Shown: positions 33,115-43,267 of the stretch, one piece after another
Layout: each line of letters opens with the position of its first letter
Position numbering within the stretch: position 1 is the stretch's first letter
Origin: Pythium myriotylum
Lineage: Eukaryota > Oomycota > Peronosporomycetes > Pythiales > Pythiaceae
NCBI GenBank assembly: GCA_023091665.1
Contig: JALJCQ010000001.1
Coordinates: 3,410,001-3,474,000, forward strand
Length of the DNA: 64,000 bases
Direction: 5' to 3'
Notes under the pieces: generated by a model
What the model was told of the DNA's origin: nothing
Seen by the model: only the letters and a program-made list of their open reading frames with translations
Databases searched by the model: none
Translations under genes and position numbers: made by a program

Positions 33115-34986
33115 TCACGCATATGTAGCGCGAGGAAAAGTGTGGAAGAGGGTATCAGCGGCACTAGGAGATGATGTGAACTCAGGAATGCTGGGTCTCT
33201 TGGGTGTACGTTCGAAGCAAGCGGCATCTCGAGTCACTCGAACAACAACGACGTTGAGACCGCACCGCTGGTCGATCATTCGTGAATGCGGTATCCATTG
33301 TCGTGTAAGTGCGTCGTAACGGTGTACATCGTCCAAATACTCGTCCTTCTTGTTCGAGCCACCGAACGCAAACACGAACGAGTCCCGAAGCATTGTGACG
33401 GCCACATGTCCACTTCGGTTGTCCACAAACGACTCCACATCTTCCCACTTGTCCGTGTTCAAATCCAGGCGCTCTCCCGTATTCATACGTAGACCATGCC
33501 GCGATTCTCCACCAAACACTAGGATCGAGTTCTCCTTGAGCAACGCAACTGCAGCAGGGCCGTTGCGTGCATGGCGCATTGTGCTCGCCAACACCGTCCA
33601 CTGATTGCGGCGCGGATCGTAAACTTCGACGTTCTTCAAATGCCGACGGCCGTCGTAACCTCCGATCGCATACAAGATGCCACTCACGGCCACAACGGCA
33701 AGACCACTCCGTCCGACATTTAGAGGCGCAACTTCTTCCCAACACTGATTCTCGAGGTCGAATCGCTCCACCGCCGAGAGGTGCGAAATTCCGTTGAACC
33801 CGCCGACCACATAGATGTACCCATCAACCAAGGCCGCCCCGAGATAACTTCGACATTTTCGCATGGCCGGCAGCATCTCCCAGGTATTTGTTTCCGGGTC
33901 GTACATCTCCACAGACTTGAGATGGCGCGAACTACACGAGCCGCCCATGACAATTATCCTGTCGTCCTCTGTCACCACAACGCCGCTGTACGACCGCCGG
34001 TCGTGCATCTGAGCAACCGAGTACCACTCGTTCGAGTGAAAATCAAGATATTCAACGGTGCGAAGTGCGATAGGTCCGTTGAATCCGCCAATGGCAAACA
34101 TGACGGGTCTCTTGAGTGTACGTGGCGTGAGTTGGTGACACCAGAATTCATCATCTTCGTCAATAAGGTCGTCGCTGTCGTCCACTTCACATAGCGAATC
34201 ATCCCGCCCAGAGTAGCTCGAGTCGTAAAGTTGTGGATGCCGCGCTTCCGGATCGTACGCGACCCACGCCTGCAAAGCAGCCTCATACCCGGCAACTTGG
34301 CCCTGGCGATGCAATATCCTTTGTACAAGAGCCAGAGGAAGCTGTAAGAACGCCTCAGTCTCAACAACTTCATCAAGAAAGGCTTCAATCATCGCCAGGG
34401 CAGCATGAGCTAGCGTGTAGCACGGCGCGCGCGTCTTGAGGTTGTCGCAGCAAACATAGATGTCGATGCAGTTGGAGATGTTGAGTTCGAGCATGAGTTG
34501 CTTACAGCAAATCTCCACGACTTTGAGCATCTCGAGCTGGTTCGCCGTGTGCAAAAGCGCGAGGATCGTGTCTCCAGAGATCTCAAGCTCGCCGAGGTAC
34601 ATGTACGCGAGCAGCTCGCGCAGCGCGGTCTCGTTCATCTCGTGGAGCTCGACTTCTTGCGCGCGGCTCTCTTTCATGCCGCTCGTGAAGAGCGCGTGGA
34701 AGAACGGGCTCGCGGTCGCGAGCACGACGCGGTGAGCGGCGATGCGCTCGCCCTGCACGACGAGCACGACGTCCGTGAGCACCTGCCGCTCGAAGAGCTC
34801 GTAGAGCCGCCGCCGTTGCGAGCACTCGCCGTTGTCTCGGAGCGCGTTCTTGGCGTGGCCATAACTCGCGTTGTAGGACGAGTTCGAGGCCGCCGAGACC
34901 ACGGCGCTGTTGCTCATGGAGTCGCCTGTCGGAATGAGCGCTCGCGGGGCGCTGGAGCGCGCGGCCGCGCGCGGAAAGTTCGACAT
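33115..34986 (-). CDS. BTB-BACK-Kelch protein (KLHL type)
   Basis: Probable substrate adaptor for a Cullin-3 ubiquitin ligase. Minus strand, intronless, about 623 aa from the ATG at 34986 (the frame continues upstream only to a TTG). A disordered Ser/Ala-rich lead precedes the BTB domain (about residues 65-165: LTDVVLVVQGERIAAHRVVLA, MYLGELEISGDTI). A BACK region follows, then a short acidic linker and six Kelch repeats from about residue 290 (for example VIGGFNGPIA, VMGGSCSSRH, VVGGFNGISH, AIGGYDGRRH, VFGGESRHG, AFGGSNKKD). Length and order match KLHL proteins. It is divergent from ATG12 across 223 bp. Confidence 0.92.
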   Translation of the reverse strand: MSNFPRAAARSSAPRALIPTGDSMSNSAVVSAASNSSYNASYGHAKNALRDNGECSQRRRLYELFERQVLTDVVLVVQGERIAAHRVVLATASPFFHALFTSGMKESRAQEVELHEMNETALRELLAYMYLGELEISGDTILALLHTANQLEMLKVVEICCKQLMLELNISNCIDIYVCCDNLKTRAPCYTLAHAALAMIEAFLDEVVETEAFLQLPLALVQRILHRQGQVAGYEAALQAWVAYDPEARHPQLYDSSYSGRDDSLCEVDDSDDLIDEDDEFWCHQLTPRTLKRPVMFAIGGFNGPIALRTVEYLDFHSNEWYSVAQMHDRRSYSGVVVTEDDRIIVMGGSCSSRHLKSVEMYDPETNTWEMLPAMRKCRSYLGAALVDGYIYVVGGFNGISHLSAVERFDLENQCWEEVAPLNVGRSGLAVVAVSGILYAIGGYDGRRHLKNVEVYDPRRNQWTVLASTMRHARNGPAAVALLKENSILVFGGESRHGLRMNTGERLDLNTDKWEDVESFVDNRSGHVAVTMLRDSFVFAFGGSNKKDEYLDDVHRYDALTRQWIPHSRMIDQRCGLNVVVVRVTRDAACFERTPKRPSIPEFTSSPSAADTLFHTFPRATYA

Positions 34987-35209
34987 TCCGCCGAAAGATT
35001 GGTCCGGGCGGCACTTCAATATTCCTTCCTAAAGGGGCCTGACCTCTTCACAAGAACACGAAAATAAAGAACGATTCGCAGAAGCCACCATCTGGAACGT
35101 ACCCACCTGGTATGCTAGACGACCAGGTGGGTCCACGCCCTCGCTCGAGTGCCCTCCTGAGATCTGGCGCCACGCGAGTGACACTGGATTTATTTCTCGC
35201 CCGAAAGGC

Positions 35210-35851
35210 ATGGAGCATGCGCGCGACGACGAGCGCGGCGGCGGCGCGACGCGGCCGTCAGGCGCCGAGAAAGGTGCGCTGTCGATGCAGACAAAACGCG
35301 TGGGATATAGACGAGCCAGTGTCGCTGACCGGACGGTGCTTGTGGGGGTTTGCGGGCTGGCAGTGACGCTGCAGTTCATGGCGGTGGGCAATGCGCCGCT
35401 CATGAAGCGCAACAAGTTCACGGTCAACGGCGGCGACTCGCTCAGCGTCGTGCGTTTCCCTTTTCTTGCGTACAGTACTCGGAAGAGGTACAATGTTCAG
35501 TCAGGTGGCGGATGTGTCCAGGTGTACAAGTTCCTCAAGAAGCAGCTCCGGCTGAAAGAGACCGACGCGCTCGTGAGTAGAGGCGTGTGCGTGTGGCCTC
35601 GTCGTGAGTCTCACAACTTTTTTTTTCTTTTCTCTCTTCTCTCTTTCTTTTTGCGTCCAGTTTGTGTATTGCAACAGCTCGTTCGCGCCGTCGCCAGACC
35701 AGAAATTATCATATTTATACGAGGTACGCCATTGCAGCGCTCGCGGGGTCGTGGGCAACGTGCGGGGAGCTGAGGTGCCTCTGGGGGCTAGTGCTTTCAA
35801 GTGGGCGAAGTGCTCGTGCTCAATTACAGCCTCACGCAGGCGTGGGGCTAG
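35210..35851 (+). CDS. ATG12: ubiquitin-like autophagy protein ATG12
   Basis: Ubiquitin-like modifier that is conjugated to ATG5 and promotes ATG8 lipidation during autophagosome formation. Four exons: 35210-35449, 35522-35572, 35661-35723 and 35792-35851, all introns phase 0 (68-88 nt); product 137 aa. After about 45 variable residues the fold starts (VTLQFMAVGNAPLMKRNKF), then FLKKQLRLKETDALFVYCN, SFAPSPDQKLSYLYE and the end block VLVLNYSLTQAWG. It stops directly after the terminal Gly of the conserved Trp-Gly end, so no protease processing would be needed. Each exon alone is too short to stand out; the joined frame matches the family from end to end. Confidence 0.9.
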
Positions 35852-35926
35852 TCCGCAATGCAACTCAATTCACGTCTCATCAACGGGTTCTTGGCTATGG
35901 TACATTTCAATCGTTCACTGTGTGTC

Positions 35927-37147
35927 CTATGTGCTGCGTATCAAGGCCTCGACCTGGGCTCGCGACTGCTGATGGCGCATTTGCAACTGCTGCAGCTCGG
36001 AGCTGACATCGTCTTCGTCAGCATCGTCATCCACGACGCTGTTGATCGGTCGTTGGTTCTTTCGAATCGTTGGGAGGCTGTCGTTTGAAGATGCGGTACT
36101 CAGTTGCCCAGACGGTTCTCCAAGTGGTCGTTGCTGGAGGCGAGGCTTCGGCACGTGCTTTGCAAACGCTAGTGCCTTCTCTCGAGTTGACACAGCTTTC
36201 TTTTGTGGCCCCGCCTCTGCCTCGGCATCTGCTTTCTTTGGCACTGTCGTTGATTTGTTGATTTCACGCAGGCTCTTGGAGAAATACTTGATTCGTTCCA
36301 GATTGGCTCGCTTCTGAACGAGTTCTTCTGCGTTGAGATCTGGCTGAAGCTTGCCGAGCTCGTAGTATCCAGCCGGCTTCTCCTTCTTGTATTGCGACAA
36401 GGTACACGGTGCAAACTGTACAGGGCGAGCTTTGCGACTAAAGGCAAGCTGGTCTTCGTCCGTGTGCACCCGCGCTTCGTTTCGTTCGCGTGGGGAAGGG
36501 CATTCATCTTTTTGCGGTCGGCTTCCAGGCACCGGACTACGGTTCTTCGCGCGGTCCGGTGGGTACTGCTGCTGCTGCTGCTGCTGTTGAGGAGGTTGCT
36601 GTCTGTAGTATCCCCTTTCGGGCGATACTCCCTTCCCGGGCGAACCATTGTACCCACCTTTGCCATGATGCTGCGGGTGTTTCTCGTAGTATCCATACTC
36701 GTCGTGGCTCGCTCTCCCAGGGACATGTTCTGGCTCACGGTACTGCCCACCCTTCTGATGTCCGTACTGGTGCGGGAAATTGTTGTTGTCGAAGTCGTAC
36801 GAGTCACGCTGCGTCTTATTATGCGGAGACGCACTCGGCGACGGATACGACTGCCTAGCCGAGTACCCTCCGGCTTTGTCAATCTGCTGCGGCTGCCTCG
36901 CGTTCTGCTGAGGCACCGCAATCGAAGGCACGACGCCGCCTCGACCCCTCGCTGTCGGCTGCACTTGCACTTGTGTCATTTGCTGATTGTTCGGTGGTGC
37001 TGGTTTGCTCTGTGATGCTCCTGTTGCCTGCTGAGGCTTGCGCTTGGGCGGACCGACCCGGATCTCCTCGCTGCCATCGGCCTTCTTGAGGTGGCCCTGC
37101 GCTGTGACCGTGGCGATCTTGTTCTGGAACCGATCCAGGAAGCTCAT
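35927..37147 (-). CDS. disordered protein with conserved C-terminal block, possibly JHY-like (ciliary)
   Basis: Minus-strand, intronless, 406 aa. It starts MSFLDRFQNKIATVTAQG. Residues about 25-225 are low complexity, rich in Gln, Pro, Gly and Tyr, with a polyglutamine run encoded by CTG/CAG repeats near 36568-36590. A better ordered block follows: QFAPCTLSQYKKEKP, GYYELGKLQPDL, then a Lys/Arg/Glu helix (NLERIKYFSKSLREIN). The tail has predicted coiled coil ending near the C-terminus. The central block resembles what I remember of the vertebrate JHY (C11orf63) family of ciliary proteins; this is a tentative recollection. It converges with ATG12 (75 bp apart) and diverges from the next gene (208 bp). 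Confidence 0.6.
   Translation of the reverse strand: MSFLDRFQNKIATVTAQGHLKKADGSEEIRVGPPKRKPQQATGASQSKPAPPNNQQMTQVQVQPTARGRGGVVPSIAVPQQNARQPQQIDKAGGYSARQSYPSPSASPHNKTQRDSYDFDNNNFPHQYGHQKGGQYREPEHVPGRASHDEYGYYEKHPQHHGKGGYNGSPGKGVSPERGYYRQQPPQQQQQQQQYPPDRAKNRSPVPGSRPQKDECPSPRERNEARVHTDEDQLAFSRKARPVQFAPCTLSQYKKEKPAGYYELGKLQPDLNAEELVQKRANLERIKYFSKSLREINKSTTVPKKADAEAEAGPQKKAVSTREKALAFAKHVPKPRLQQRPLGEPSGQLSTASSNDSLPTIRKNQRPINSVVDDDADEDDVSSELQQLQMRHQQSRAQVEALIRST
36568..36590. repeat. CTG/CAG trinucleotide repeat
   Basis: About seven tandem CTG units on the plus strand encode the Gln run of the minus-strand disordered protein. The length may be polymorphic. Confidence 0.75.
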
Positions 37148-37355
37148 GGCACTCTCCCACTCGCTTCCTCGACACGAGAAAGCATCCAGGGCAAAGGATG
37201 CCAGTCATCCCAGTTTTTGGCTGCCCCGAAATAGGTACATACTGTGTAAAATGATATAGATTTTCAAGCTGGTGCATCATTTTTCAGAATCGTATCCCTT
37301 TCATAAATGATACTCAAATTCAACTTTTTGAAGCTCGAGATCAACTTGACCCTCG

Positions 37356-37955
37356 ATGAGCTCGACGAGTCTCGGCGCCTACGCCGCGTGGCTGGCGAAG
37401 CGCGAGTCCAAGGCGAGACGGCGCTCCGTGGAGTCGACGAGCGAGTCGTCGGAGGCGGAGGTCAGCGAAGGGCCGGCGTCGGCGGTCGTGCGACGAGCGA
37501 GCGGCGAGGGGCCGTACGCGAAATGGGCCAAGCGCAAGGAGACCAAGCTGCCGCTCGTGCGCGTCGTCGCCGCGTCGCCCGACTCGATCGAGGTTATTGC
37601 AGGAGAAGCGCCAGCCGCCTCGGCGAAGAGCTCGCGCGTTGGTGTGGGTGTGACTAAGATTCGAACGAGTGAGCCATCAAACAAGATCAATGGACAAGAG
37701 AGCTCGGCGAAACAAGGGAAGAAGCGAGCCGCGCCAGCAGCTCCGCTGGCTGAACAAACAGCTAAGAAGCAGAAGCCAATTCAGGGGACTGAGGCAGCGA
37801 AGAAGACGAGCGAAAAGGACGCGCCGCGAGCCGAGCGCGGTATCGCGACAGCGTCAACTCAGTCGAAGCCCAAGCCCTGTCGCCTCCCTGTACTACCTAA
37901 GATCGAAGAAGTGAGATACTGGCAAGACGTCGACCGGTTCTCGTTCCTTGCTTGA
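37356..37955 (+). CDS. small basic disordered protein with a duplicated Trp motif
   Basis: Unrecognised, 199 aa, intronless, starting at ATG 37356. It is rich in Lys, Arg, Ala, Ser and Glu with no membrane segment. Two similar motifs stand out: YAAWLAKRESK near residue 9 and YAKWAKRKETK near residue 54. The middle is disordered. The C-terminus turns more conserved-looking (PCRLPVLPKIEEVRYWQDVDRF). Clean third-position GC bias and a promoter shared divergently with the upstream gene support a real gene. Basic composition fits a nuclear or cytoskeletal binding protein, but no function is claimed. Confidence 0.6.
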   Translation: MSSTSLGAYAAWLAKRESKARRRSVESTSESSEAEVSEGPASAVVRRASGEGPYAKWAKRKETKLPLVRVVAASPDSIEVIAGEAPAASAKSSRVGVGVTKIRTSEPSNKINGQESSAKQGKKRAAPAAPLAEQTAKKQKPIQGTEAAKKTSEKDAPRAERGIATASTQSKPKPCRLPVLPKIEEVRYWQDVDRFSFLA

Positions 37956-38491
37956 AGCTATTGTCTGAATAAATTGTAAGAACTTTGTTATATCGTTGCG
38001 AAGCTCCTTGGTGTTCCTGCGCTTGAATGTTTCTTTGTTCAGTCTACCCAGCATCGCAACCTCTCATCAATTGCTTGATCCAATGTGGAATGAATGCCGG
38101 TTCGGTAGAATTTGCAGAGATTGCATCGAGCGTTCCGCCATTATCGGGCAAGCCAGGGTTCACGTAGGACTCGTTCAATGTTTGGAGTTGAGCGTGTCTG
38201 GCAGCACTCCCAAGGAGTGAACACTTCCGTCACTCGGAGAGCCGCTAACAACACGACAATGAATGTAAATTCCACACACGGAACACGCTTCTAAGAGAGT
38301 ACTCAAGTACTCTACGACCGCATCGTCAAGTGACCACCGTCTCCAGCATCGAGCCCATTGTCTTGGTAGCCATATTATATGTCACTTATACGTCACTAAA
38401 ACGGTTTAATCGTAACCTCTCCACCACCTTCGCGCAACCTCAGCGCGGGGCTCCTTGGAAAATGGCGCGATAAAAGGAAACTCGCTCGCCC
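37956..38491. other. intergenic region
   Basis: 536 bp; no convincing open frame. Presumed 3' flank and promoter of the Eco1 gene. Confidence 0.45.
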
Positions 38492-39637
38492 ATGCTCGAC
38501 ATCAACGAGGCGCTCATGCGGCGCGTCAAGCCGACGCCCGCCAAGCGCAAGCGCTTCGCCTCGTCTCAGAAGAAAGTCGCCTCGGCGGCGCCGCCCAGGA
38601 GCTCCACGGGCATCCTGCGCTTCTCCAGACCGCTCGACGTCCAGCCGAGCAAGAAACCCACCACCGCCACCGAGCACAAGACGCCGAGCCGCCCGAGCAG
38701 TCCGTCGCGGTCGCCGGCGCCGGCGCCGTCGCTGGCGGTGTCGTATGAGTCGCCTATGCCCAGTGTACCCACACGTCAGGCGTATATCGATCTGGGACAG
38801 AAGGGCTTTGGCCGCCACGTCACGTGCAAGAAGTGTGGGCTGCTCTACACGGCGGGAGAAGAGGTGCGTGTCGACGGAATGGGGGAGAAGAAGGTGGGAT
38901 TGATGAGAGGAGTTTTAATGTTCATGATGGATTTTGTAGGAAGATGAGAAAGAGCACCGACGCTTCTGCCGCGACCAGCAGCGAGGCATCACGGTGACCA
39001 AGTGGAAGAACGAACGGCTGCTCAAGGCGTTCCCGGACGACGACGGTGAGTCGCTCGTTGACGATCTGCTGAAGATATATTGGAACGTTGATTGACATTC
39101 TTCTGCTTCAATTGTATAGCTCGCATCATTGAGATCCGAGGTGACGACGCCCCGCTGCACTTGAAGAAGCTGCTGGAAGTCAAGGCCGTGCTCGACGACG
39201 CCCTGGGTTTCGTGGATAAAGACGTGTTTCTGAAGCGTGGTCATTTCCTCTTCATCCAAAGCAAGCAAGTGGTCGGCTGTGTCACGGTCGAACGTATCTC
39301 CAAAGCAGTCGTGCTTGATGCTACCCCGGCGTCGAAATCATCCACGACCCATCAAGACTCCAAGCAGGCCGCTGCAGTCTTAGGTGTCAGCCAGCTTTGG
39401 GTACATCCCAAGTTCCGTGGCAAGCATATCGCGAGTCGTCTCGTGGATGTTGTCCGTGAGAAGTACATCTACGGACTGCTCATCGCCAAGCACCGCGTCG
39501 CCTTCGCGCAGCCTACTCGCAACGGCCTGGCTTTCGCGACCAGCTACCTCGCTCCACACCCTGTACTCGTCTACGACGCCCCCCTACCAGCAACCACGCC
39601 CTCTGCTTCCTCCGTCAAGCGTTCGCTCCTCCAGTAG
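38492..39637 (+). CDS. ECO1: sister-chromatid cohesion acetyltransferase Eco1/ESCO
   Basis: N-acetyltransferase that acetylates the cohesin subunit Smc3 during S phase to establish cohesion; nuclear. Exons: 38492-38863, 38940-39045 and 39120-39637, with introns of 76 and 74 nt; product about 331 aa. A basic disordered N-terminus is followed by the family C2H2 zinc finger (CKKCGLLYTAGE with EHRRFC split by an intron). The acetyltransferase region has LGVSQLWVHPKFRGKHIASRLVD, the acetyl-CoA-binding GNAT segment, and ends with PTRNGLAFATSY, typical of Eco1. The length is normal for the single-copy fungal/protist protein. Confident. Confidence 0.92.
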
Positions 39638-39836
39638 CCTCCATCCACCCGCCGTCGTATTTATCTCCATCCATCAAATGGGTACACATTTTCTCCCCCC
39701 CGTACTGGTGACTCGCAATTTGTATAGTGGGTACCTTCTTCGATGGGGTTACGTACCCCGTACCCTCCATCCCCATTGATTGGCAGTGTGTCGTTTGAAG
39801 AGCTCCATCCAGTGGCGAAAGGACAGCGAGAGCACC

Positions 39837-41531
39837 ATGACGCGCTCGAACGACAGCCTCAAGGTGATCGTCGTGGGCGTGCCCAAGACCATGGACGACA
39901 GCGGGCTCCACGACCTCTTCAGCGCCTACGGCAGCGTCGCGGACGCCAAGATCGTCAAGGACGCGGCCACGGACGCGTCGCGCGGCTTTGGCTTTGTGAC
40001 GTTCACGGCGCAGTCGGCCATGCGTCGCGCCGTCAAAGAGATGGACAAGAAGCAGCTCGAAGGACGCACGCTGAACGTGCGCCAGCTCGTCGCGAAAGAC
40101 CAGCTCCAGAAGAAAGACCCCAAGAGCGAAGACATGGCCAAGCGCCCGTGCTACTTGCTGCGCAAGGGCAAGTGCACCAAGGGCGACCGGTGTCCGTACT
40201 CGCACGAGATCAAGAGCGGCGAGTTCGGCTCGTGCTTTGAGTTTGTGCAGAACGGCTCGTGCAAGCGCGGGGACAACTGCAAGTTTTTCCATCCGCCGCC
40301 GCCGAGCGAGGAGAAGGAGAACGGAGAGAACGAGAACGAGAACGAGAACGAGGAGGACAGCGAACGAGAGTTTGCGCCGCCAGCGAAGAAAGAGGGTAAA
40401 TCAATAGACAAGAAAGAGACCAAGAAGCAGGAGGTGAAAGAGAAGAACGTGGCTGATAAGAAGACAAAGACGGAGAAGAAAGGCGAGGACGACAAGCCGA
40501 GATACTGCTTTGCGTTCCAGTCTGGAAGATGCCATCGCGGTAAGCGATGCCTGTTCCTGCATGAGAAGCTCGTGGTCCCGGAGAATGAAGCTCCTCCTGC
40601 AGCTGAAGCGTCGACTGGTAAGAAGCACCCCGGTGATTTCGAAGTTGTGACAACAGAAGAACCGAGTAAGAAACGCCGTCGTGAGTCGGACGATGAAGAC
40701 AGTGATGACGAGCAAATCACTACGAAAGTGACCAAGAGCAAAGAAAAGGCTCAAGAGAAGGCAAAAGAGAAGATAAAAGAGAAGGCGAAGGAAGCGCCAG
40801 GTGCAAAAAAAGCCGACACGAAGAAGGAGAAGCCCTCGAAAACAAAAGCTGAAGATGAAAAGTCTCCCAAGGCCGAGAAGCCAGCCGTTGGAACCGATGG
40901 GAAACCCGTTCACACAGGGCCTAAGCCGATTTGCAGACACTTTTTGAAGGGCCTCTGCAAGCGCGGCCATATCTGCTTCTTTCGCCATGAGCAGCCGACC
41001 GACGAGGAGTTGAAAGATCTCTTGCCCCTGAAAGGATCCAAGAAGAAAGCCAATGACGATGATGACGACGAAGAGGACGATCCGACGGCACTGCAGGCTG
41101 TGGCCGACCACATGGCATCGTTTATGGCCAGCTTCAGCTCGGGAAAGCCTTTTGAGCCGTTTGTTCCCTCTGCGGCAACTGATGGAGACATCACGACGCA
41201 GACTGAAGCTTCAGTCAAGACCGAATCCAAGGCATCTCCTTCACGACCCTCCAAGCGAAAAGCCAGTGATGCTTCGGATAGTGCACCTTCTCAGCCTGTT
41301 GCAAAGCGCCCACGCGCAGTCAAGAAGGAGAAGATCGACATGGGGGCGGCATTCGACGGTGTCGACTCAGACGACGACGACGCGCCGAATGGTAGCCGCC
41401 GCAAGAAGCTCACGCGAGAAGAGATGAAAGCGAGCCGCGAAAAGTTGCGCGAGCAGCGCCGTGCCAAGAAGGCCAGCAAAAAGCAGGCTCGTGAGCGACT
41501 CAAAACCGAAGGAGAGATTGAGTTTTCTTAG
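39837..41531 (+). CDS. RNA-binding protein with one RRM and four CCCH zinc fingers
   Basis: Predicted RNA-binding protein, 564 aa, intronless. The start is the ATG at 39837; upstream the frame has only TTG. The RRM spans residues about 8-86 (KVIVVGVP, RGFGFVTF). Four CCCH fingers follow: residues about 105-123, 133-152, 225-243 and 366-384. Spacing is C-x7/8-C-x5-C-x3-H. Between the fingers are highly charged Glu/Lys-rich linkers. The tail has acidic runs and a C-terminal Lys/Arg-rich helix (LTREEMKASREKLREQRR). Roles in mRNA processing or stability are typical of such proteins. The combination resembles no single orthologue I can name. Confidence 0.85.
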   Translation: MTRSNDSLKVIVVGVPKTMDDSGLHDLFSAYGSVADAKIVKDAATDASRGFGFVTFTAQSAMRRAVKEMDKKQLEGRTLNVRQLVAKDQLQKKDPKSEDMAKRPCYLLRKGKCTKGDRCPYSHEIKSGEFGSCFEFVQNGSCKRGDNCKFFHPPPPSEEKENGENENENENEEDSEREFAPPAKKEGKSIDKKETKKQEVKEKNVADKKTKTEKKGEDDKPRYCFAFQSGRCHRGKRCLFLHEKLVVPENEAPPAAEASTGKKHPGDFEVVTTEEPSKKRRRESDDEDSDDEQITTKVTKSKEKAQEKAKEKIKEKAKEAPGAKKADTKKEKPSKTKAEDEKSPKAEKPAVGTDGKPVHTGPKPICRHFLKGLCKRGHICFFRHEQPTDEELKDLLPLKGSKKKANDDDDDEEDDPTALQAVADHMASFMASFSSGKPFEPFVPSAATDGDITTQTEASVKTESKASPSRPSKRKASDASDSAPSQPVAKRPRAVKKEKIDMGAAFDGVDSDDDDAPNGSRRKKLTREEMKASREKLREQRRAKKASKKQARERLKTEGEIEFS

Positions 41532-41833
41532 AACGCAACGTCCGGAACCACGCTAAATAGAACCTTGTTATTACCGTACTTGAGGCCCACACTTTCACGC
41601 ATTCACGCAGCGCGGGCGGAGTCGGCCATACGTATTGTAGAGTACGATACAGTCACATTCAATCACTGCAACAGCTCAAGATCTTGGAGTCTGATTTCAC
41701 GCAGAACTCGTCCCGTCAAACGAACCCAGCCACCAACCGACTTCAAAATTTCGAGTCTCAGATCATGACGAGGCCCGCATCACCTTGAGTCTAGCATCCA
41801 GCATCTTGCGTGATGATCACACTGTGATCGGCA

Positions 41834-42052
41834 TCACTCAAACAAACTCATCCCTTCGCGAATCAGATTCTCCAGCGAATCTTTGACTCGATCTTTGATT
41901 CCGCTCACTTCGCATTTATTGGCCGTTCCAATCCTGGACATCACCCACGATGGCTCAATGTCGAGCCAGGGCCAATTAGATCCTTCAACGATCTCGCAGG
42001 CATTCGATTCGCATTCAGCACAGAACGGCCTCCCTTTGAGGCCCTCGTACAT
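41834..42052 (-). CDS. possible small protein or gene fragment
   Basis: Frame of 72 codons from ATG with four Cys and ending GMSLFE. Composition is protein-like, but there is no recognisable domain and no clear promoter. Could equally be chance. Confidence 0.2.
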   Translation of the reverse strand: MYEGLKGRPFCAECESNACEIVEGSNWPWLDIEPSWVMSRIGTANKCEVSGIKDRVKDSLENLIREGMSLFE

Positions 42053-43231
42053 CGGATTTGTGATACAAAATTCTTCAAAACTTCAGCTCACATTTTCCGA
42101 GTACTATGTTCGAAGTGCTTATCAACTTTTGGCACTGTCTTCCCGCGTGTATGCACCTCGAGCTCCAACCAGTTGGTTGGCACCGCACAGTTCCCGCGGC
42201 GGTACACCTGCACGGCACCACCGCGGTGCGTGCATGGTGGCACCACGTTTGGACGCCAAATGTACCACACAGACCGACCCGTTTATGCACACTATGAAGT
42301 CAAAGGTGATGATGGCCCTGCTCACGCGAAAGATACTGCGGGTTGGGGTCTGGGGGATCGATTCTGGACCACCCATCATGGTGTCTCGCATTCACGTTGA
42401 AGCGGCGTCAACTCTCTGACCTTCGGCGTGACTGAGCCCTTCGTTTTGGGATCTTCATCGTGAGGCGCCGGTGCACCGGCGATGCAACTGCGCCGGCTCA
42501 GTTCTGCTCACTGGATGTTCATCCATTCCCAGACCACCCCTCTCTCTCCAGTTTCTCTCTTTTTCTCTCAAGAACTCATGTTGTTGTTCCCTGCTCGACA
42601 AGAGCACAAACAAATGCAAGCGTTGGGGAAAAGTCAAATCGTCAATCCAGGTTTTGGACTGCGGAGGAGCCGCGAGGCCGTTCTGTTGTAGTAATCGAAA
42701 AGTTGCGACGCCCTCGCGGTTTCAGAAGACAGTCCGTCGTCGTCCTCGCATTCACGGCCACTTCGTTTTCACGAATCTTAGAAAGGATTCGTCGCGAAGA
42801 TGGGGGTTATTAGAATGCCTTCTTTCTGTCACAGCATTGAACCAATGTTGCTTCCTTTTGCACAACATCGTGCTTGAAGCGAACGGAGACACTTCGTCGC
42901 GAAAGTGAGGAACTGTCGTAGAGCGTTTTGATGTTGGTCTCCATGCCGACCAAGCGGATTGCACTGCGACGGCGGTACAAACCGCCATCTTGAGCCGGTG
43001 GCTGCCGGCACCACTCGAAGAACCGTTTATGTACCCCTGCTTGACCACGCTCACGCAAAAAGTCGTGACATGGGAGATGAGAGGGCTGACCGCGAGAACG
43101 AGGCTGCGTGCCAAGGAATCCACATGCTGAGTAAGCTGAGTAAGCACCTCTGGTAGCGTACCGTAAAAATCCACAGACATTCACCACCACCGGTCCCCTC
43201 TCTCTGTCGACCAAAGCATCGACCAACTTTA

Positions 43232-43239
43232 CTCATTCT
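43232..43239 (+). promoter_or_regulatory. putative oomycete initiator of RNase T2 copy 1
   Basis: CTCATTCT followed by CAATTTG, 29 bp before the ATG; it fits the oomycete INR consensus YTCANTYY and the adjacent flanking promoter-like element. Confidence 0.5.
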
Positions 43240-43267
43240 CAATTTGTCTTCACCCGACACAAGTGCA

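Larger units (their letters stand above)
41532..43267. other. gene-poor intergenic region before the RNase T2 array
   Basis: 1.7 kb. A 72-codon minus-strand frame (42052-41834, from ATG) has protein-like composition (NWPWLDIEPSWVM) and could be a gene fragment. A 16-bp palindrome around GTGCAC lies at 42466-42481. The last 40 bp hold the initiator of RNase copy 1. Nothing else supported. Confidence 0.45.
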
